Counted from the first letter of the stretch, positions 46,975 through 58,236 are shown. The stretch is 64,000 bases of DNA from Lineus longissimus (GCF_910592395.1 NC_088322.1:8241431-8305430); one strand, 5' to 3'. The notes: generated from the letters alone by a model not told the origin. Program-made: numbers and translations.

Positions 46975-47960
46975 CCTGATTTTCTCAGAATGTATCACAG
47001 ATAACATCCATGCCTGGATGAAGAGTTTCCTCGAAGGAAGAAGCCAACGCGTGTGAGTTGGAGACTGTGTGTCTGATACCAATGCAGTAGGAAAGTGTGG
47101 CGTCCCACAAGGATCAGTATTGGGACCAACCTTATTCTTATTATTCGTGAACGACATGCCGGAGCAAGTTAGGAACAATCTTGGAATGTTTGCTGACAAC
47201 ACCTCCTTTAGTAAGGTAATTGAACACAGAAGGGACTGCGAAGATCTACAAAAAGATGTGAACGCACTTGCCAAAAGGTCCACCGATTGGGGTATTGTTC
47301 AACCCTGATTCGTGTGTGGTACTGAGGATAGGTATTAGGAGCCACCGTTGTTCAACTATACGATAACTGACAGACAAGGAGCAGTGAGCAGATTAAACGA
47401 AACAGCGGGTGAAAAGGACTTGGGGGGTATGGATAGCATCGAACCTAAAACCGGATCTGTACATCGAAAAGACAACAGCAAATGCAAACAGGGTATTATT
47501 CATCATCAAAAGAACGTTGGCCCTAAAGAACAGGAAAATCAGCATTTGTCGTTAGTAGAGCCCCTGCTCGAGTATGGAAACGCTCCATATGGTATCCAAT
47601 GCTGCAAAACGATTTTGATGCGATTGAGAAAATCCGACGAAGGGCTACCAAAGATATGCTATGTGGGCAACGAATAGCAAAGCTCCCTTATCACGAGAGA
47701 CTCCGCCAATTGGACCCGCCCATCCTTGCCTTCAGGAGATTAAGAGGTGACATGATTGGATGTTACAGGTACCCCCATGGGCGAACGGACATGATGGGAC
47801 AAACTAGGTAAGGAAAGAGCACGTACCTCCATCCGGGCAGATTTATTTGGACAGCGAGAAGTCAACACTTGGAACGGTCTGCCAGAGAACATCGTCAGTG
47901 CTCCGACCCAGCTAACGTTCAAGATAAGGCTGAATAGACTGAGGAGGAATCGGGACTTAA
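46975..47960 (+). pseudogene. Decayed LINE RT fragment
   Basis: Frames in series read HAWMKSFLEGRSQRV, CGVPQGSVLGPTLFLLFVND (motif B) and MFADNTSFSK (motif C with the second catalytic Asp changed to Asn), then PLLEYGNAPYG, IRRRATKDML and LPYHERLRQLDPP..AFRRLRGDMI. This is the RT core to C-terminus of a CR1/RTE-like LINE with several shifts and stops. It ends at an 18-base G-run (47967-47984). Confidence 0.85.
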
Positions 47961-47966
47961 ACTATA

Positions 47967-47984
47967 GGGGGGGGGGGGGGGGGG
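47967..47984. repeat. 18-base G-run
   Basis: Directly after the LINE fragment. Other G-runs of 14-16 lie at 25970, 48880 and 59442. Confidence 0.95.
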
Positions 47985-48650
47985 AGAGCTTATTGAGAAC
48001 ATATATATCGAACACTGAAAAATGAAAAAAAGAAACACAAAGGATCTGAATTGCTACACCACACACACTTTGTCAGTCGCATGCGCACCAGACCTACACG
48101 TTTTTGTATTTCTACGAGCGATAAAGGTCTACAAAGGCCATTTATATAGTTATTTATGGATGGAGGGATGGATGAAGTCGTCCAAGTTTTCAGATCGATC
48201 AGAAAGCATACATTTTAGCATCCTGACGACATAACAAGTGATTTTCTATACACACCACCTCTCGATGTTTCAATAAAAACGATGACATTTTTGCTGTTTT
48301 TCTTGAGGCGCTCGTATTTTTCCAGGGCAAGCTGCTACATGTAGATAAGTTGGAAGGCCAGTCATGAATAGGCAATATTAAGAAAAGATTCCCAGTTGGG
48401 GAACTGCATACATGTACTGTACATGTAAATCTAATGTCATTGTCATATCTTTGGTCATGTGAGACTATTCAGTATTGTGATAAAGAGTTTTAAAAAATGT
48501 CCCCAAGTCAAGAGTATAATGTATCATGTATAATATATATGATTCCTAAAAATCCCTAAATATTTTTTTTCTCCCTAAAATGCCCTAAAATTGAGAAATT
48601 TTTCGGCGTTTTCCCTAAAAATCCCCAAATTTCTCTTTTTCTGGTTAAAA
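47985..48650. other. Non-coding stretch
   Basis: No gene recognised; the part around 48555-48640 repeats ccctaaaa(a/t)tccc-type phrases. Confidence 0.5.
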
Positions 48651-48724
48651 CGTCGCTGGTGATTGAAGGTCGTTTGCAAAGTGGAGTGTGAATCTTTCGT
48701 TGACCCGTCAAGTTTCTGTTGCCC

Positions 48725-49391
48725 TACCTTTTTTCATAATTGGCCAATTCATTTCCATTTGAAGCAGGGCGCTGCACCCTGCCTTTTTCAGACTGTGCCC
48801 TCTTCTGCACTGCCTTTCCAGATTTCTGGCTGAAACACTCGTATGCTGCAAAGGCCTTTACAGGTAGAAGAGGCCTCTCGGGGGGGGGGGGGGTCTTCAG
48901 CTACGAAGCAAGACACTCACTTGAGAGTTGCTATACCAGCCGCTTGTTCAAGTCACATGACCTCAGGTGGATCACATGACGCAAATCCTATTTCTGATTG
49001 GCTGAAGAGTTTGCAACATTTTTACAACATGCAACAAAGAATTGCATTAATTTGCAACAATTTTACAACAATGTTGCGACATGTTGTAAGACGCGTTTTG
49101 CTCTGTACACACTTCGCAACATTTTTACAACATTTGTTGCAACTGGAAATATTGCAAAAAATGTTGCTTATATTTTACTAGTGTACAGAGGCCTTTAGAT
49201 TTAAAATGTTTTCATTCAGACCATCAATGTTCCAAAATCCATTGGATAAGTTATTTACTTATCTACATTGTTGTGACAATGGCAATGTTCTACAACAAAG
49301 AGTATATAGTGCGAACCATAAACCTCATAAAACAGATCACCTAATTATTCAATACAAACGAATAGTATTGCAAAACATGGGCAACTATGTA
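48725..49391. repeat. Pre-unit segment of methyltransferase C
   Basis: Matches 58535-58665 plus 59420-59956 upstream of copy D. It contains a G-run (48880-48893) and a stretch (49010-49180) dense in gcaacatttt/ttgttgcaa inverted motifs with tctgtacacac, similar to Harbinger-type element ends. Probably an old MITE shared by both units. Confidence 0.75.
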
Positions 49392-49648
49392 CACTCCAAA
49401 AATTAAATAGTAAATCATTTACCATTTGAAGTTGTTAACGATACGTTTACCAATAAGTAGTTAACATAACTATTTTCATAGTTAGAGTTACTACTTGAAA
49501 TCCAAACAGCATGAATACTTTTTTACCATTTCAAGTAGTAAAATCAGCCAACCAATCAGAATCACTGATTTTGTGAATTAACCACTTGAAGTAGTAAGCT
49601 TCGACCAATCAGAATGCGCCCCCAGACAGCAGACGTCCAGCGTCGATC

Positions 49649-49660
49649 GCCGCCATTTTT
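49649..49660 (-). promoter_or_regulatory. YY1-type site upstream of the SAM gene ATG
   Basis: GCCGCCATTTTT, a strong YY1 match on the minus strand, 44 bp before the ATG at 49704 in a CpG-rich patch with no TATA box. Consistent with a TATA-less animal promoter. Confidence 0.45.
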
Positions 49661-50212
49661 AACCCGCTTCAAAAGCCAAACTTCGTTTTCGCTGATCTTT
49701 GAAATGGACGTCGAGGAAACGTTGGCCTCATGGGGGATGGGAGAACTGGTTAAAGTGTTCAAGGGTAAGATATAGCTTTTGTAGATATTCTTTTTTTCAT
49801 GTTTCCGACAGCACAAAATACATTTTTTGATAATTTTGTGAGGCATAAGGCAAAAAAGAAAACGCGCACCATTCGAAACCTGTTTTTAGTTCTCTTTTTC
49901 CTTTAGTTCTCACGACTCATGCACAAATTCTTCCTGTCCTCTCCTAAATATCTTTATGATTATCTACCAACTCTGTATTTTTAACTGGTTTTTATCGAAT
50001 GAAATGGCCGGGTCGAAATTGAGTACTCTTGTAGATTACATTGAATAACAGTACCTGGTACATTATCGAATTGATATATCGGATCTCAGCAGGGTCTCCG
50101 CATGATCCTTTCCTTTTGACAGGGTTCCGGGTATGGATACCTAGCAGGAACACAATGCGTGCCTGCATTAACAAGAGTGGTAGGCCTAGATAGATGGAAA
50201 TTCTATAATGCA

Positions 50213-50232
50213 TAGGGTTAGGGTTAGGGTTA
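50213..50232. repeat. Interstitial telomere-like repeat
   Basis: Just over three units of TAGGGT within the 6-kb insertion. Too short to be a chromosome end. Confidence 0.9.
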
Positions 50233-52534
50233 ATTCTATAACTTTGACGAAAGTAGGGGGGGTCATAATTGGTAGTATTGATAGTATTGAAAAGCTTGTC
50301 TCACAACAGGGTGTGCCAAGATTAAGTGCTGGTTTTTCAACCATAGGCTAGCGATAGTGCGCAGCAGTGGTTGATGAATGATTGTGGTTGATGAATCTTT
50401 TTGTTCCAAAATTTGTTTTATTGATTCTAAATTGGCTAGTGCTACAATAAAATTTGCACAGGATGTTGAAAATACTCCAAAAACCGCAAACTATTCTATT
50501 ACATGTAGGCCGCTGAGAAGAGTGGTGCTTTTGGACTACAACGTTTTTTGTGTCCATTTTGTGGGAGTTGAGGTTTTTTTTCTTTTTCTTGTAGAATTGA
50601 ATCCTGATCAAACCAAGAATTACTTTATGGAAGCATGTCAGTATTGACTGGCTGGCCTGTTGTCATTAATTACTAGTACTTAGTATACGTAATACCACCA
50701 GATTAAGCTTAAGGTATGGCAACCTTCATTTTTGCATGATTTTCATTTCATTTAGGACTACATCTATTTTCAGATGAAGGCATTGATGAGGAGGCATTTT
50801 GTATGTTGAACTTGTCAGGAAAGGGGAGGCCAAAGCCAGAAGAAATGAGTTTGCGTAGTCCCATCAGAACAGGCAAAAGATACCAGTGTTGAAGATGATG
50901 TTAATGATGAAAGTGTTGGTAAGACTTAAGTACATTGAAAGCGAGGCTAACGTTAATTTCCATTTATTTTGAAAAATATAACCGGACTTCTCTGACCAAT
51001 ATATTAGAAACTTAAAATACACGATGAAAATAACTCTGCGCAATGAGCCTTGGAACGGCGGCCTTAAATGACGAAGGGGATAATAAACTAGTATGTCTGG
51101 GACATCACATCAGTTTTATGAAAGGACATCATTCTTTTAAATGCATCTTTACCTCCACAGATGTTCAGTGCGATGAATCGGATGAATTTAAAGAGATGGT
51201 TGCATGGCTAAAGTACAATTGCAACCCTGCCACCCAGGTAGAAGATTTTATGAGTAAAACCGCTGTTGGGAGGTACGGGCACTTGATTAAAGACTCTTTG
51301 ACGGTTAAAGCAGTCCTCGAGGCTTATCCAAGGCTGATAACACATAAAGGAATGGTGAGTCTGAAAGTTACAGTAGGCTGGAAAATCTTTCGCGAAGCCA
51401 ATATTTTGGGAATTGTCCAATGCCGAATTGGTGAATACAGAATTTTGCGTCTGTGTTGAAATCTCAACATTTTGAGTCCCAGGGCCAACCTCCCCCCATC
51501 CCTGTTTGAAGTCACAAAACTATCCAGCAAAACCTGCAGTGTCAACCGTTTATGTTAAAGAAGTAGTTGAATATAAATTGGATACTTGATGACATCCTGC
51601 TTGATCAATTGGGCACCATTGAGCCGACAGGCTTGGGGTGGGGCCGACATGTTGACCCCACCAAAAATGCAATTTCATTTGTTAGTTTTTGGACTTTGTT
51701 GTCTATTTCAGATCGAACAATCTACAAAATTCTGTTTGCCAACAATGATTTCATGACCAGAAGATGGGACACTGCAGTGTTTGCCTCCAAAATAATCAGC
51801 TACACAAATTCCGCGAAGCCATCGTGGCGTGAGATGGTTCCAGTCAAGAAGGAACTCAGCAATTGTAATTGATTTTATCATAGTTTCTCCAATCCGAGTG
51901 CATATCTGTTATGAGATAATTCAGAATAATGCGTCTGATAAAAGTATTAGTTGTAGTAGCAGCATGCTGGTCAGTGCATGTGAGCTCGTGGTTGTGAAAT
52001 CGTTCACACAAAAGAATGAATATTTCATTGGAATCATTAGTCACGTCACCGTATGTTCGCTTATAATCGTTAAGTACATCTATTTATATTTGTATACTGG
52101 TATACACAATTCCTATAATGGTGGTGCTGTATGTTGAATAGTGATGTCATCAGAGGAAAATCGGCCTATGTCGAGGACTGACAAAGGTGAAAGTCATGGT
52201 TGACCAGCAGCCATGAAGGGTATTATGACGTCAAAGGAGGGAAATGCTAGTTCCAAAATAAGCCGAGGAATTATATGAAGGTGTATAGGCGCCGGTATTA
52301 GCGCACCTTATTTTAATAAGCACATGACAGTGTGCTAATAAGTGCATACATACGGTAGCATATTCAGTTTTATTGAAATTATTTCACCGAGGACTAGAAT
52401 TCAGACCAATGGAACCAGTACTGCTAACCGAGTATCATTTCCAAAATACATTATAATGGTTATTTTCCAGCGGAAAAGAGTGTAGTTGCAATGCAACTTC
52501 TACCGATCATGCTGCCCCCCAGGCCAACAAAAGG

Positions 52535-53363
52535 GGCTTACTGGACTTTGCGCAACGAAACGAAACGAGCGAAATGGGGGAGCGCCCATTATGTTTTACC
52601 CCGGTACTCTAGCCTAAAAATTTGTTCGGACGTCGATCGAAGAAGGTACGACAAACAATTAATTAATCAAACCCTTATGAGGTTCATTCATTTGAAGTAG
52701 AGAGGGTAACGTACATTGTATACACAAATCAAACACACACGCAGTGCTTGCATGCATTGCAGAGAACGACTTTTGAGTGATTACCCACACCCACCTAGGC
52801 AGCTGAAACACATGTCTTGTTGGACATGCCTACCGAATTTTACTAAATAAAAGCATAACTTCATCACACTTTTCGGGGTTGAAAATGTACTCACGTAAAT
52901 TACCAAAATTACACGCCGAATTCGCAAATGACCTGTTATTTCTCAAAGCTTGGAAGCTCAAATGACTGAATGTAATGTATGCGCGTAATGTATAATATCA
53001 GCAAGCGAAAAGTTGTGATCGTCGGTTTTTGATACGAATCGTTTCCTGTATGGCCGTTACAAGCCGTTGTCTGAATATGGCGTGAACCTGTTTACCGTTC
53101 AATGCTGCTCCCTGTGACGCTGTGTACCCGCAAATGTTCAATGAAAAAAATGCTGGATAATGACTTACACGGCTTGTTCGCATCGTAAACATAGTGGTAT
53201 TCGGGTAAACTGTCTTTGCGTTTGGCCTAATTTTACAACGATTACTCCCCATGTAACCACGATCTAGGATGGACAGGCTGTGTATTATGAATAGGAAAAG
53301 TCACCTAGGGACCGTTGCGTAGAATACTTTTTTGGCGAAATATTGCGCAAAGTCCAGTAAGCC
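52535..53363. mobile_element. 829-bp nested TIR element with 9-bp TSD
   Basis: Ends ggcttactggactttgcgca and inverse (21-bp perfect TIR, 52535-52555 and 53343-53363), flanked by the exact direct repeat aacaaaagg (52526-52534 and 53364-53372). A 9-bp TSD fits Mutator-like elements. No transposase, so non-autonomous. It lies in the gap between SAM-gene exons 4 and 5. Confidence 0.93.
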
Positions 53364-54039
53364 AACAAAAGGTCACAGACCATCCGTGACTGAGGCAATG
53401 TCATCGTTCATACAGTATCAAGCAGGTATAGAGTTATTGCCTACATGTAGTTTTTGCGATTTGAGCATGGCGACCTTGAATATTGCATACAGATTTTTGA
53501 TTGTATTATAACAAATTCATAATTTTGCGTCAAATTGTTTGAAATGAACAAGAGAAGTGGTCCTCTGATGAATTATTTTGAAATTAACAGGGCCATAGTT
53601 TTTTAGTAGGTGACTAGTCTAGAGGGGTCTTTGCTGACATGTATATTACATTATTATTTTGTCTTGCAGGTGACAACAAATATCCCCTCATTCCTTCAGG
53701 ACCTCCCAAGTGGAGCTGTGCAGCCCTTCGTGTTGGCTCTTGGGGATAGAACCTCTCCAACGCAGGCATTTCTTATAATTGAGAAGAACGCTTTAGAATA
53801 TCCAACACTACTGAAGGCCTTTGATGCCTGTTTCAAGGCGTTCTATGTTCTTGACATAGAATATCCTGCTAACTGCATTATTGTGTGGCAATTCATTCAA
53901 GAGCTTGTGTTCGATGTAAGATCCAAGAAAGGACATGTATCGCTGAGTAAGAATGTGACCAGTTTGAGGAGCTTTTTCCTTGCCTAAGCACCCGTGGTGT
54001 CACACTAGCTGAGTAAGTTTTCTGTGGATGTTGGAAGGT

Positions 54040-54345
54040 AGGTGATTGGTGGATATTAGCCATTGAGGCCTGTTTTAGGCTTAGTATGTTCTTGACATAG
54101 AATAGCCTAAATGTTGGCTCTTGGTGACAGAACCTCTCCAACTCAGGCATTTCTTATCATTGAAGTGAACGCTTTAGAATATCTGACACTGCTGAAGGCC
54201 ATTGAGGCCCGTTTTCGGCTTTGTATGTTCTTGACATAGAATATCCTACTGACTGTGTGACATTCTCATGAGTGTAACTGTGCAACCTTAATGTTGGCTT
54301 TTGGTGATAGAACCTCTCCAACTCAGTCTCAGACATTTCTTATCA
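54040..54345 (+). repeat. Partial tandem copies of the last SAM-gene exon
   Basis: Two to three degenerate copies of parts of 53720-53880: the phrases ttggctcttggtga(c/t)agaacctctccaactcag, gctgaaggcc(a)tt and tatgttcttgacatagaata recur. They are not open and probably lie in the 3' UTR or flank. Confidence 0.8.
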
Positions 54346-54394
54346 TTGAGATATTTTAATATATCTCAATGTCTGAGACTGAGTTGGAGAGGTT
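54311..54394. repeat. 26-bp perfect inverted repeat with inner hairpin
   Basis: Arms 54311-54336 and 54369-54394 are exact inverses; between them attgagatat (54345-54354) pairs with atatctcaat (54361-54370). The left arm is part of the duplicated exon-5 phrase, so this arose by an inverted duplication. Confidence 0.93.
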
Positions 54395-54830
54395 GTAAAT
54401 ACATGTAGATGTTAATCAGACTAAATCTGCATTCAATTTGAATGTATGAATTGAAAACTATAGTTAATGACAAATTTCTGTTGTAAATACATGTAGATGT
54501 TAATCAGACTAAATCTGCTAGAGTATAAAGAGGAAGATCCTATGATATTTGCAAAGGTCTGGCCATTTATAGTGTGAGGATATCTTGGGATTACTGTATA
54601 GGGGGCAATGTATCAAGGGGTTATTGTCCTGAAAACGTTTTACTGCTTTCAAATTGAATGAATGTGAAATGAATTGTTAACTTAATTGTCATTGATAGAT
54701 TTCTACTTTTAATGCCAGTCACAAATTTGAATGTAATGAATTGAAAACTATAGTTAATGATAAATTTCTGTTGTAAATACATGTAGATGTAATCAGACTA
54801 AATGCGTTTAGTGTTTGTTTTTCATTAAAA
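54395..54830. repeat. Recurring segment gtaaatacatgtagatgt...cagactaaat
   Basis: Occurs near 54396, 54484 and 54774, with a longer shared part (gaattgaaaactatagttaatgaNaaatttctg) at about 54448 and 54738. Non-coding tandem duplication. Confidence 0.8.
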
Positions 54831-55075
54831 GGTAATTCTTTTAGTGACAACATGGTTGTGTACCCTAGCTTAAAGAGGATAACGCCGTACAATAAGTCTT
54901 GATCTCTTTGAGAATTAGTTGTAGGACGCTATCTCCTTTAAGAAATACAACCCAATGATGGGATCTATGTGACCCTGGCAATATGTAGCAAATGCACTTT
55001 CAAAAGGCTCTTTGGACATTAGTTCTATCACTCATTGTTCTCATACTGTCCAAAATACTGGTTATTTTGGACCCC

Positions 55076-55181
55076 TCATAATGAGGAAATCCGGGCCTCC
55101 TTGCTGCCGATCTCAAGTAGATGAATAGGTGTCGGCTTGAGAGAAACAGTAGCAGTTACAGCCCGGATTTCCTCATTATGA
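55076..55181. repeat. 21-bp perfect inverted repeat
   Basis: Arms 55076-55096 and 55161-55181 (core aatgaggaaatccgggc), loop 64 bp. A 9-bp palindrome (tccaaaata/tattttgga) directly precedes it. Confidence 0.92.
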
Positions 55182-55238
55182 CCCTAACTAGCCCATCCGC
55201 CAAAAAGGGAGCCACAAGTACATAATAGTTTTAACTAA

Positions 55239-55274
55239 CTTTATCCATCCAGATTAAAATCTGGATGGATAAAG
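55239..55274. repeat. 16-bp perfect palindrome
   Basis: ctttatccatccagat, four bases, then its inverse. Lies in the right subterminal region of the 6-kb insertion. Confidence 0.93.
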
Positions 55275-55569
55275 TAGTAAGGATCACTATCAAAATGGTT
55301 AAAATTGAAACTATAAAATGGTTAAAAATCAACTACTTATGGTAGTTATTTTATTAACTATTTTGAAATAGTTAAACTAACCACTTATTAGTCGGTGCAA
55401 TACTAAGCCCCAAAGTAGTTACCATTTAACTATTAATAGTTAGTTTTCACCATTTAATTTTTGGAGTGCAATATATGCAAGTCAAATGTTTAGGCATATG
55501 TATCAGCTGGAAGCCAACAATATCTCATTTTAGTTTTGATGACCTAAATTATTTATTTTCATTTGATTC

Positions 55570-55645
55570 TAGAACAGAGACCACCTGGCGATATTCATCC
55601 AACCACTCAACGCTCTGCCGCTTCTTTTATGCCTGTGAGTGTTAG
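55570..55645 (+). other. 5' non-coding exon, methyltransferase C
   Basis: Same segment as in A and B, donor gtgagt at 55646. Confidence 0.55.
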
Positions 55646-56371
55646 GTGAGTAGCATGCACGAATTTTAACTAATTCCGTATGGTCTTATCCACCCATTCA
55701 AATACAGTAGAACCTCCCTTGGTCATTTAAAACAAAGTCACACCATTCTGCATGCAGAGACAAGTTCACTTCGAATTTCCTGGGAGGGATATTGGAATTT
55801 GGATCAACAACCGTGTTGGACGGCCAGATGGGGTGATTATGTTGCATACACCTAGTACAGCTAGTAGATGCCTCTCATACGACAACACAGTATGTTACTG
55901 TAGGCCTTAGTCACAAAGCAGCTGCCAAAAACAGGGATGAGGGGGGTATTCAGTTGTTCAATACAAGGGATTATGTTCTCAAAGAGCAACACAAGACATG
56001 AGTATGTTTCGTAACCTGATTTACTTCATCCGCAAGAACAAAACAGCTAAGAACACCTGTATTTGTTTGTTGACCACAGGTACCACCATTTCGGCTGGCA
56101 ATTGAATCTCTTTCAAAACAAAGTGAATGCCAATTTCAAGGGTGGGGATCAGTTCTTTGTTTTCCAGAGAACAGCCCCTCAGCCAAAAAAATCGGCATTC
56201 ACTTCATCTCGAAGGAGTTATAATTGATTTTGGATCTCAGGTCCAAGCCAAAATGGTTGTCCCTATTGCCAACCCTTAACCGATTCATAGGCCACCGGCC
56301 CTTTACGGCATAATTAAACTTAACAATATACATGTACATCATTTGTCCGTTTTCAGCAGTACGCATTCGGC

Positions 56372-58221
56372 ATGTGGAATAGGCTTGTTCAGACCATTGT
56401 AAACAGATTGGTTACCACAGATAGAATAGCAAGAAATCTCAGCAGACCAGAAAGTGGCATATTTGGAGCCATAACCTCGGTAAGGTTGGGACACAGCCGA
56501 ATGAGAAGACTGATCGTTAAAAATACACATTATAGCCCGTGTCTGTCCTATCCATAATGTGGTCTGAATAACGTGGTGGTCGAAAGAACATGGTGGACAG
56601 AAGTGAAAAATGATTGTCGCATCGACAAGTTTCTGCCCTATCCAAAAAGTAGCCTGTCAAACATGGTAAATGGGTTTGACAAATTATCACCGGCATCATA
56701 TCCCCCTTAGATGAATTCCATGAATAGAAATCAATCGATGTCCCCTTGAAAAAAGGGATGGATTGATTAAGGTGCACGGACATTTTTAATTTTCGTCATC
56801 TTAACAGCAAAACCACAGACTTTGAGGCAAATATCCTTAATTACAACCAATAAAAATATTCAGAGGTTAATGTACTATCATACCCTGTCTGGAGACATAA
56901 TAGTATCTCTGGATTTTTTCTTTCTTGTAATTAGCACCAGTTGCTTCGAATCACTGTGAGCAAAACCAACATTCATATACAATTCAGCCATCTATTTAGT
57001 ATATAAGAAGGAAAGTGGATCTTTTGACCCTCTTCCCCTTAGTTAAATGGTTAAAATGTACAATGACACCTGCATGGTCCCACCCTTCAGACACATACTA
57101 ACTGGACGGCCCCTTATACTGGGAGATGCCATGGAGGTTAGTTAACAGTTACAGTATTAATTATTCACTCATAACAGCACCTTCTAAAGAGAGTCAACCA
57201 GCCTGTTGAAAGAAATGCTGTCAAACATCTTGACGTCCGGCCCAATCATACTGTCCTTGAAATCGGCTTTGGACTCGGTTACGGAATCCAGCATGTCCTC
57301 GATATCATTAAAGGTAACATGGTCTTTATACATAATTTTGTCCAAGAGACTGTATTTTGCTGATAAAATTTGCCTCTGCCATTTATGAGGGAATTCTAAT
57401 AAGAGGTATTAATTATTTTTTTAGAAGGATGACAATCATTCATGGTTGGCCAATATGCAATAAGGTTTTAGAATGCCCAGTCAAAACATACAATTACCAA
57501 AACTAATTCGAACGTGCTTTCTATTGTCCGCAAATATAACTGACCCCCGCCCCTGGCCTATTCAACAAAGTATATACATGTATATAGTTCGTACAGTGTC
57601 ACCCCTAATAAAATGGCCAGCCAGATTTGGCTTGTTAGACACTCTTTATTTCCCAAACTCCTATCTGTAAGTGCCAGGCATGGGGTTTAAACCTCTGACC
57701 TTCTGTTTACGAGGCGGATGCCTTAACCACTGGGCCGAGTGGGTCGGTATATTACAAGTACTTTATGTCTTGTTTTGACAGAAGGACACGGTTCTGTTCA
57801 TGGCCTGGACATCTCAGACGAAATGGTCAGAAGAACGACGAGACGTTTCCAAAAGGAAATCAAGGACAAAAAGGTCAACATTTGCATTGGGGACGTGGCA
57901 TGCATGCCTTATGAAGACAACACATTTGACAGAGTATTCCATACAAATTCTTACTACTTCTGGCCAGATATGGATAAAGCAGCCAAGGAGATATACAGGG
58001 TGATGAGAAAAGACGGCGTCATGGTTACAGCCTTGCCTGATAAGGTAAAAATGATAGCGGGAAAAGGAGCGCTGAAATATGGAGACCCAGATCAAACACG
58101 CTATGTTGACGCCCTGAGGAAAAATAACTTTGTTGATGTTCAAGTACAGGATTTTTATGACGCAGAGGATTGCGAGTACCCATGGTACCAGGCGGTTTTT
58201 GCCTATGTGAAAAAGAAATGA
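56372..58221 (+). CDS. Class I SAM-dependent methyltransferase, copy C (227 aa, 3 exons)
   Basis: Exons 56372-56479, 57178-57313 and 57782-58221; 684 nt, in frame throughout. Exon 1 is one codon shorter than in A/B, as in D. Motif I VLEIGFGLGYG is intact. Peculiarities: exon 2 starts with His where others have Tyr; exon 3 begins EGHGSVHG instead of EGDGSVHG; and a Val codon is missing before PDKVK (3-bp in-frame deletion). Intron 2 holds a tRNA-like SINE (57672-57748). It ends in FAYVKKK like the others. Confidence 0.9.
57672..57748 (-). mobile_element. tRNA-derived SINE head in intron 2 of copy C
   Basis: Minus strand: box A ggcccagtggttaaggc, loop CTCGTAA (CGT, Thr-like), box B ggtttaaacccc. 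Shared with copies D and (degenerate) B. Confidence 0.65.
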
Positions 58222-58236
58222 ATCTTTCTCTATTAT

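Larger units (their letters stand above)
49704..53987 (+). pseudogene. Sterile-alpha-motif (SAM) domain protein gene, exons with two frameshifts
   Basis: Exons seen: 49704-49764 (MDVEETLASWGMGELVKVFK), 50756-50918, 51161-51354, 51712-about 51840 and 53670-53987. Exons 1-2 form a SAM-like helix pattern with the ...EGIDEEAFCML turn. Exon 3 encodes YGHLIKDSLTVKAVLEAYPR and ends at ATG|gtgagt. Exon 5 encodes PFVLALGDRTSPTQAFLIIE, KALxA-CFKAFYVLDIEYP and a C-terminal LRSFFLA before TAA. This C-terminal block is one I associate with animal proteins annotated as SAM-domain-containing 3-like. Splice phases show one extra base in exon 2 (between about 50848 and 50890, perhaps the AAAA at 50875) and one missing base at the start of exon 4 (after ATCGAACAA). 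One or more exons between 51.85 and 53.67 kb are not found. Either a young pseudogene or an allele with assembly indels. Confidence 0.65.
49392..55468. mobile_element. 6,077-bp TIR-bounded insertion carrying a SAM-domain gene
   Basis: The ends are CACTCCAAAAATTAAAT (49392-49408) and its exact inverse (55452-55468). Upstream of copy D the flanks are joined without it (gggcaactatgta|tgcaagtcaaatg near 59956), so this is an insertion relative to the sister unit. Right flank caatatatgcaag against left caactatgta suggests a degraded target-site duplication of about 8-10 bp. Subterminal regions on both sides are full of short agtagttaa/taactatt and accattt motifs. Inside lie exons of a SAM-domain gene, a nested 829-bp element, palindromes, and an interstitial (TTAGGG)n. 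No known transposase was recognised. The class is undetermined. Confidence 0.75.

Noticed and set aside
50213-50232. A chromosome end
   Set aside because: Only about three telomere units, with unrelated sequence on both sides.
57814-58143. Minus-strand frames of about 110 codons opposite methyltransferase exon 3 (also in D)
   Set aside because: Antisense shadows of the real exon; no motif, and the plus strand carries the SAM-binding signatures.
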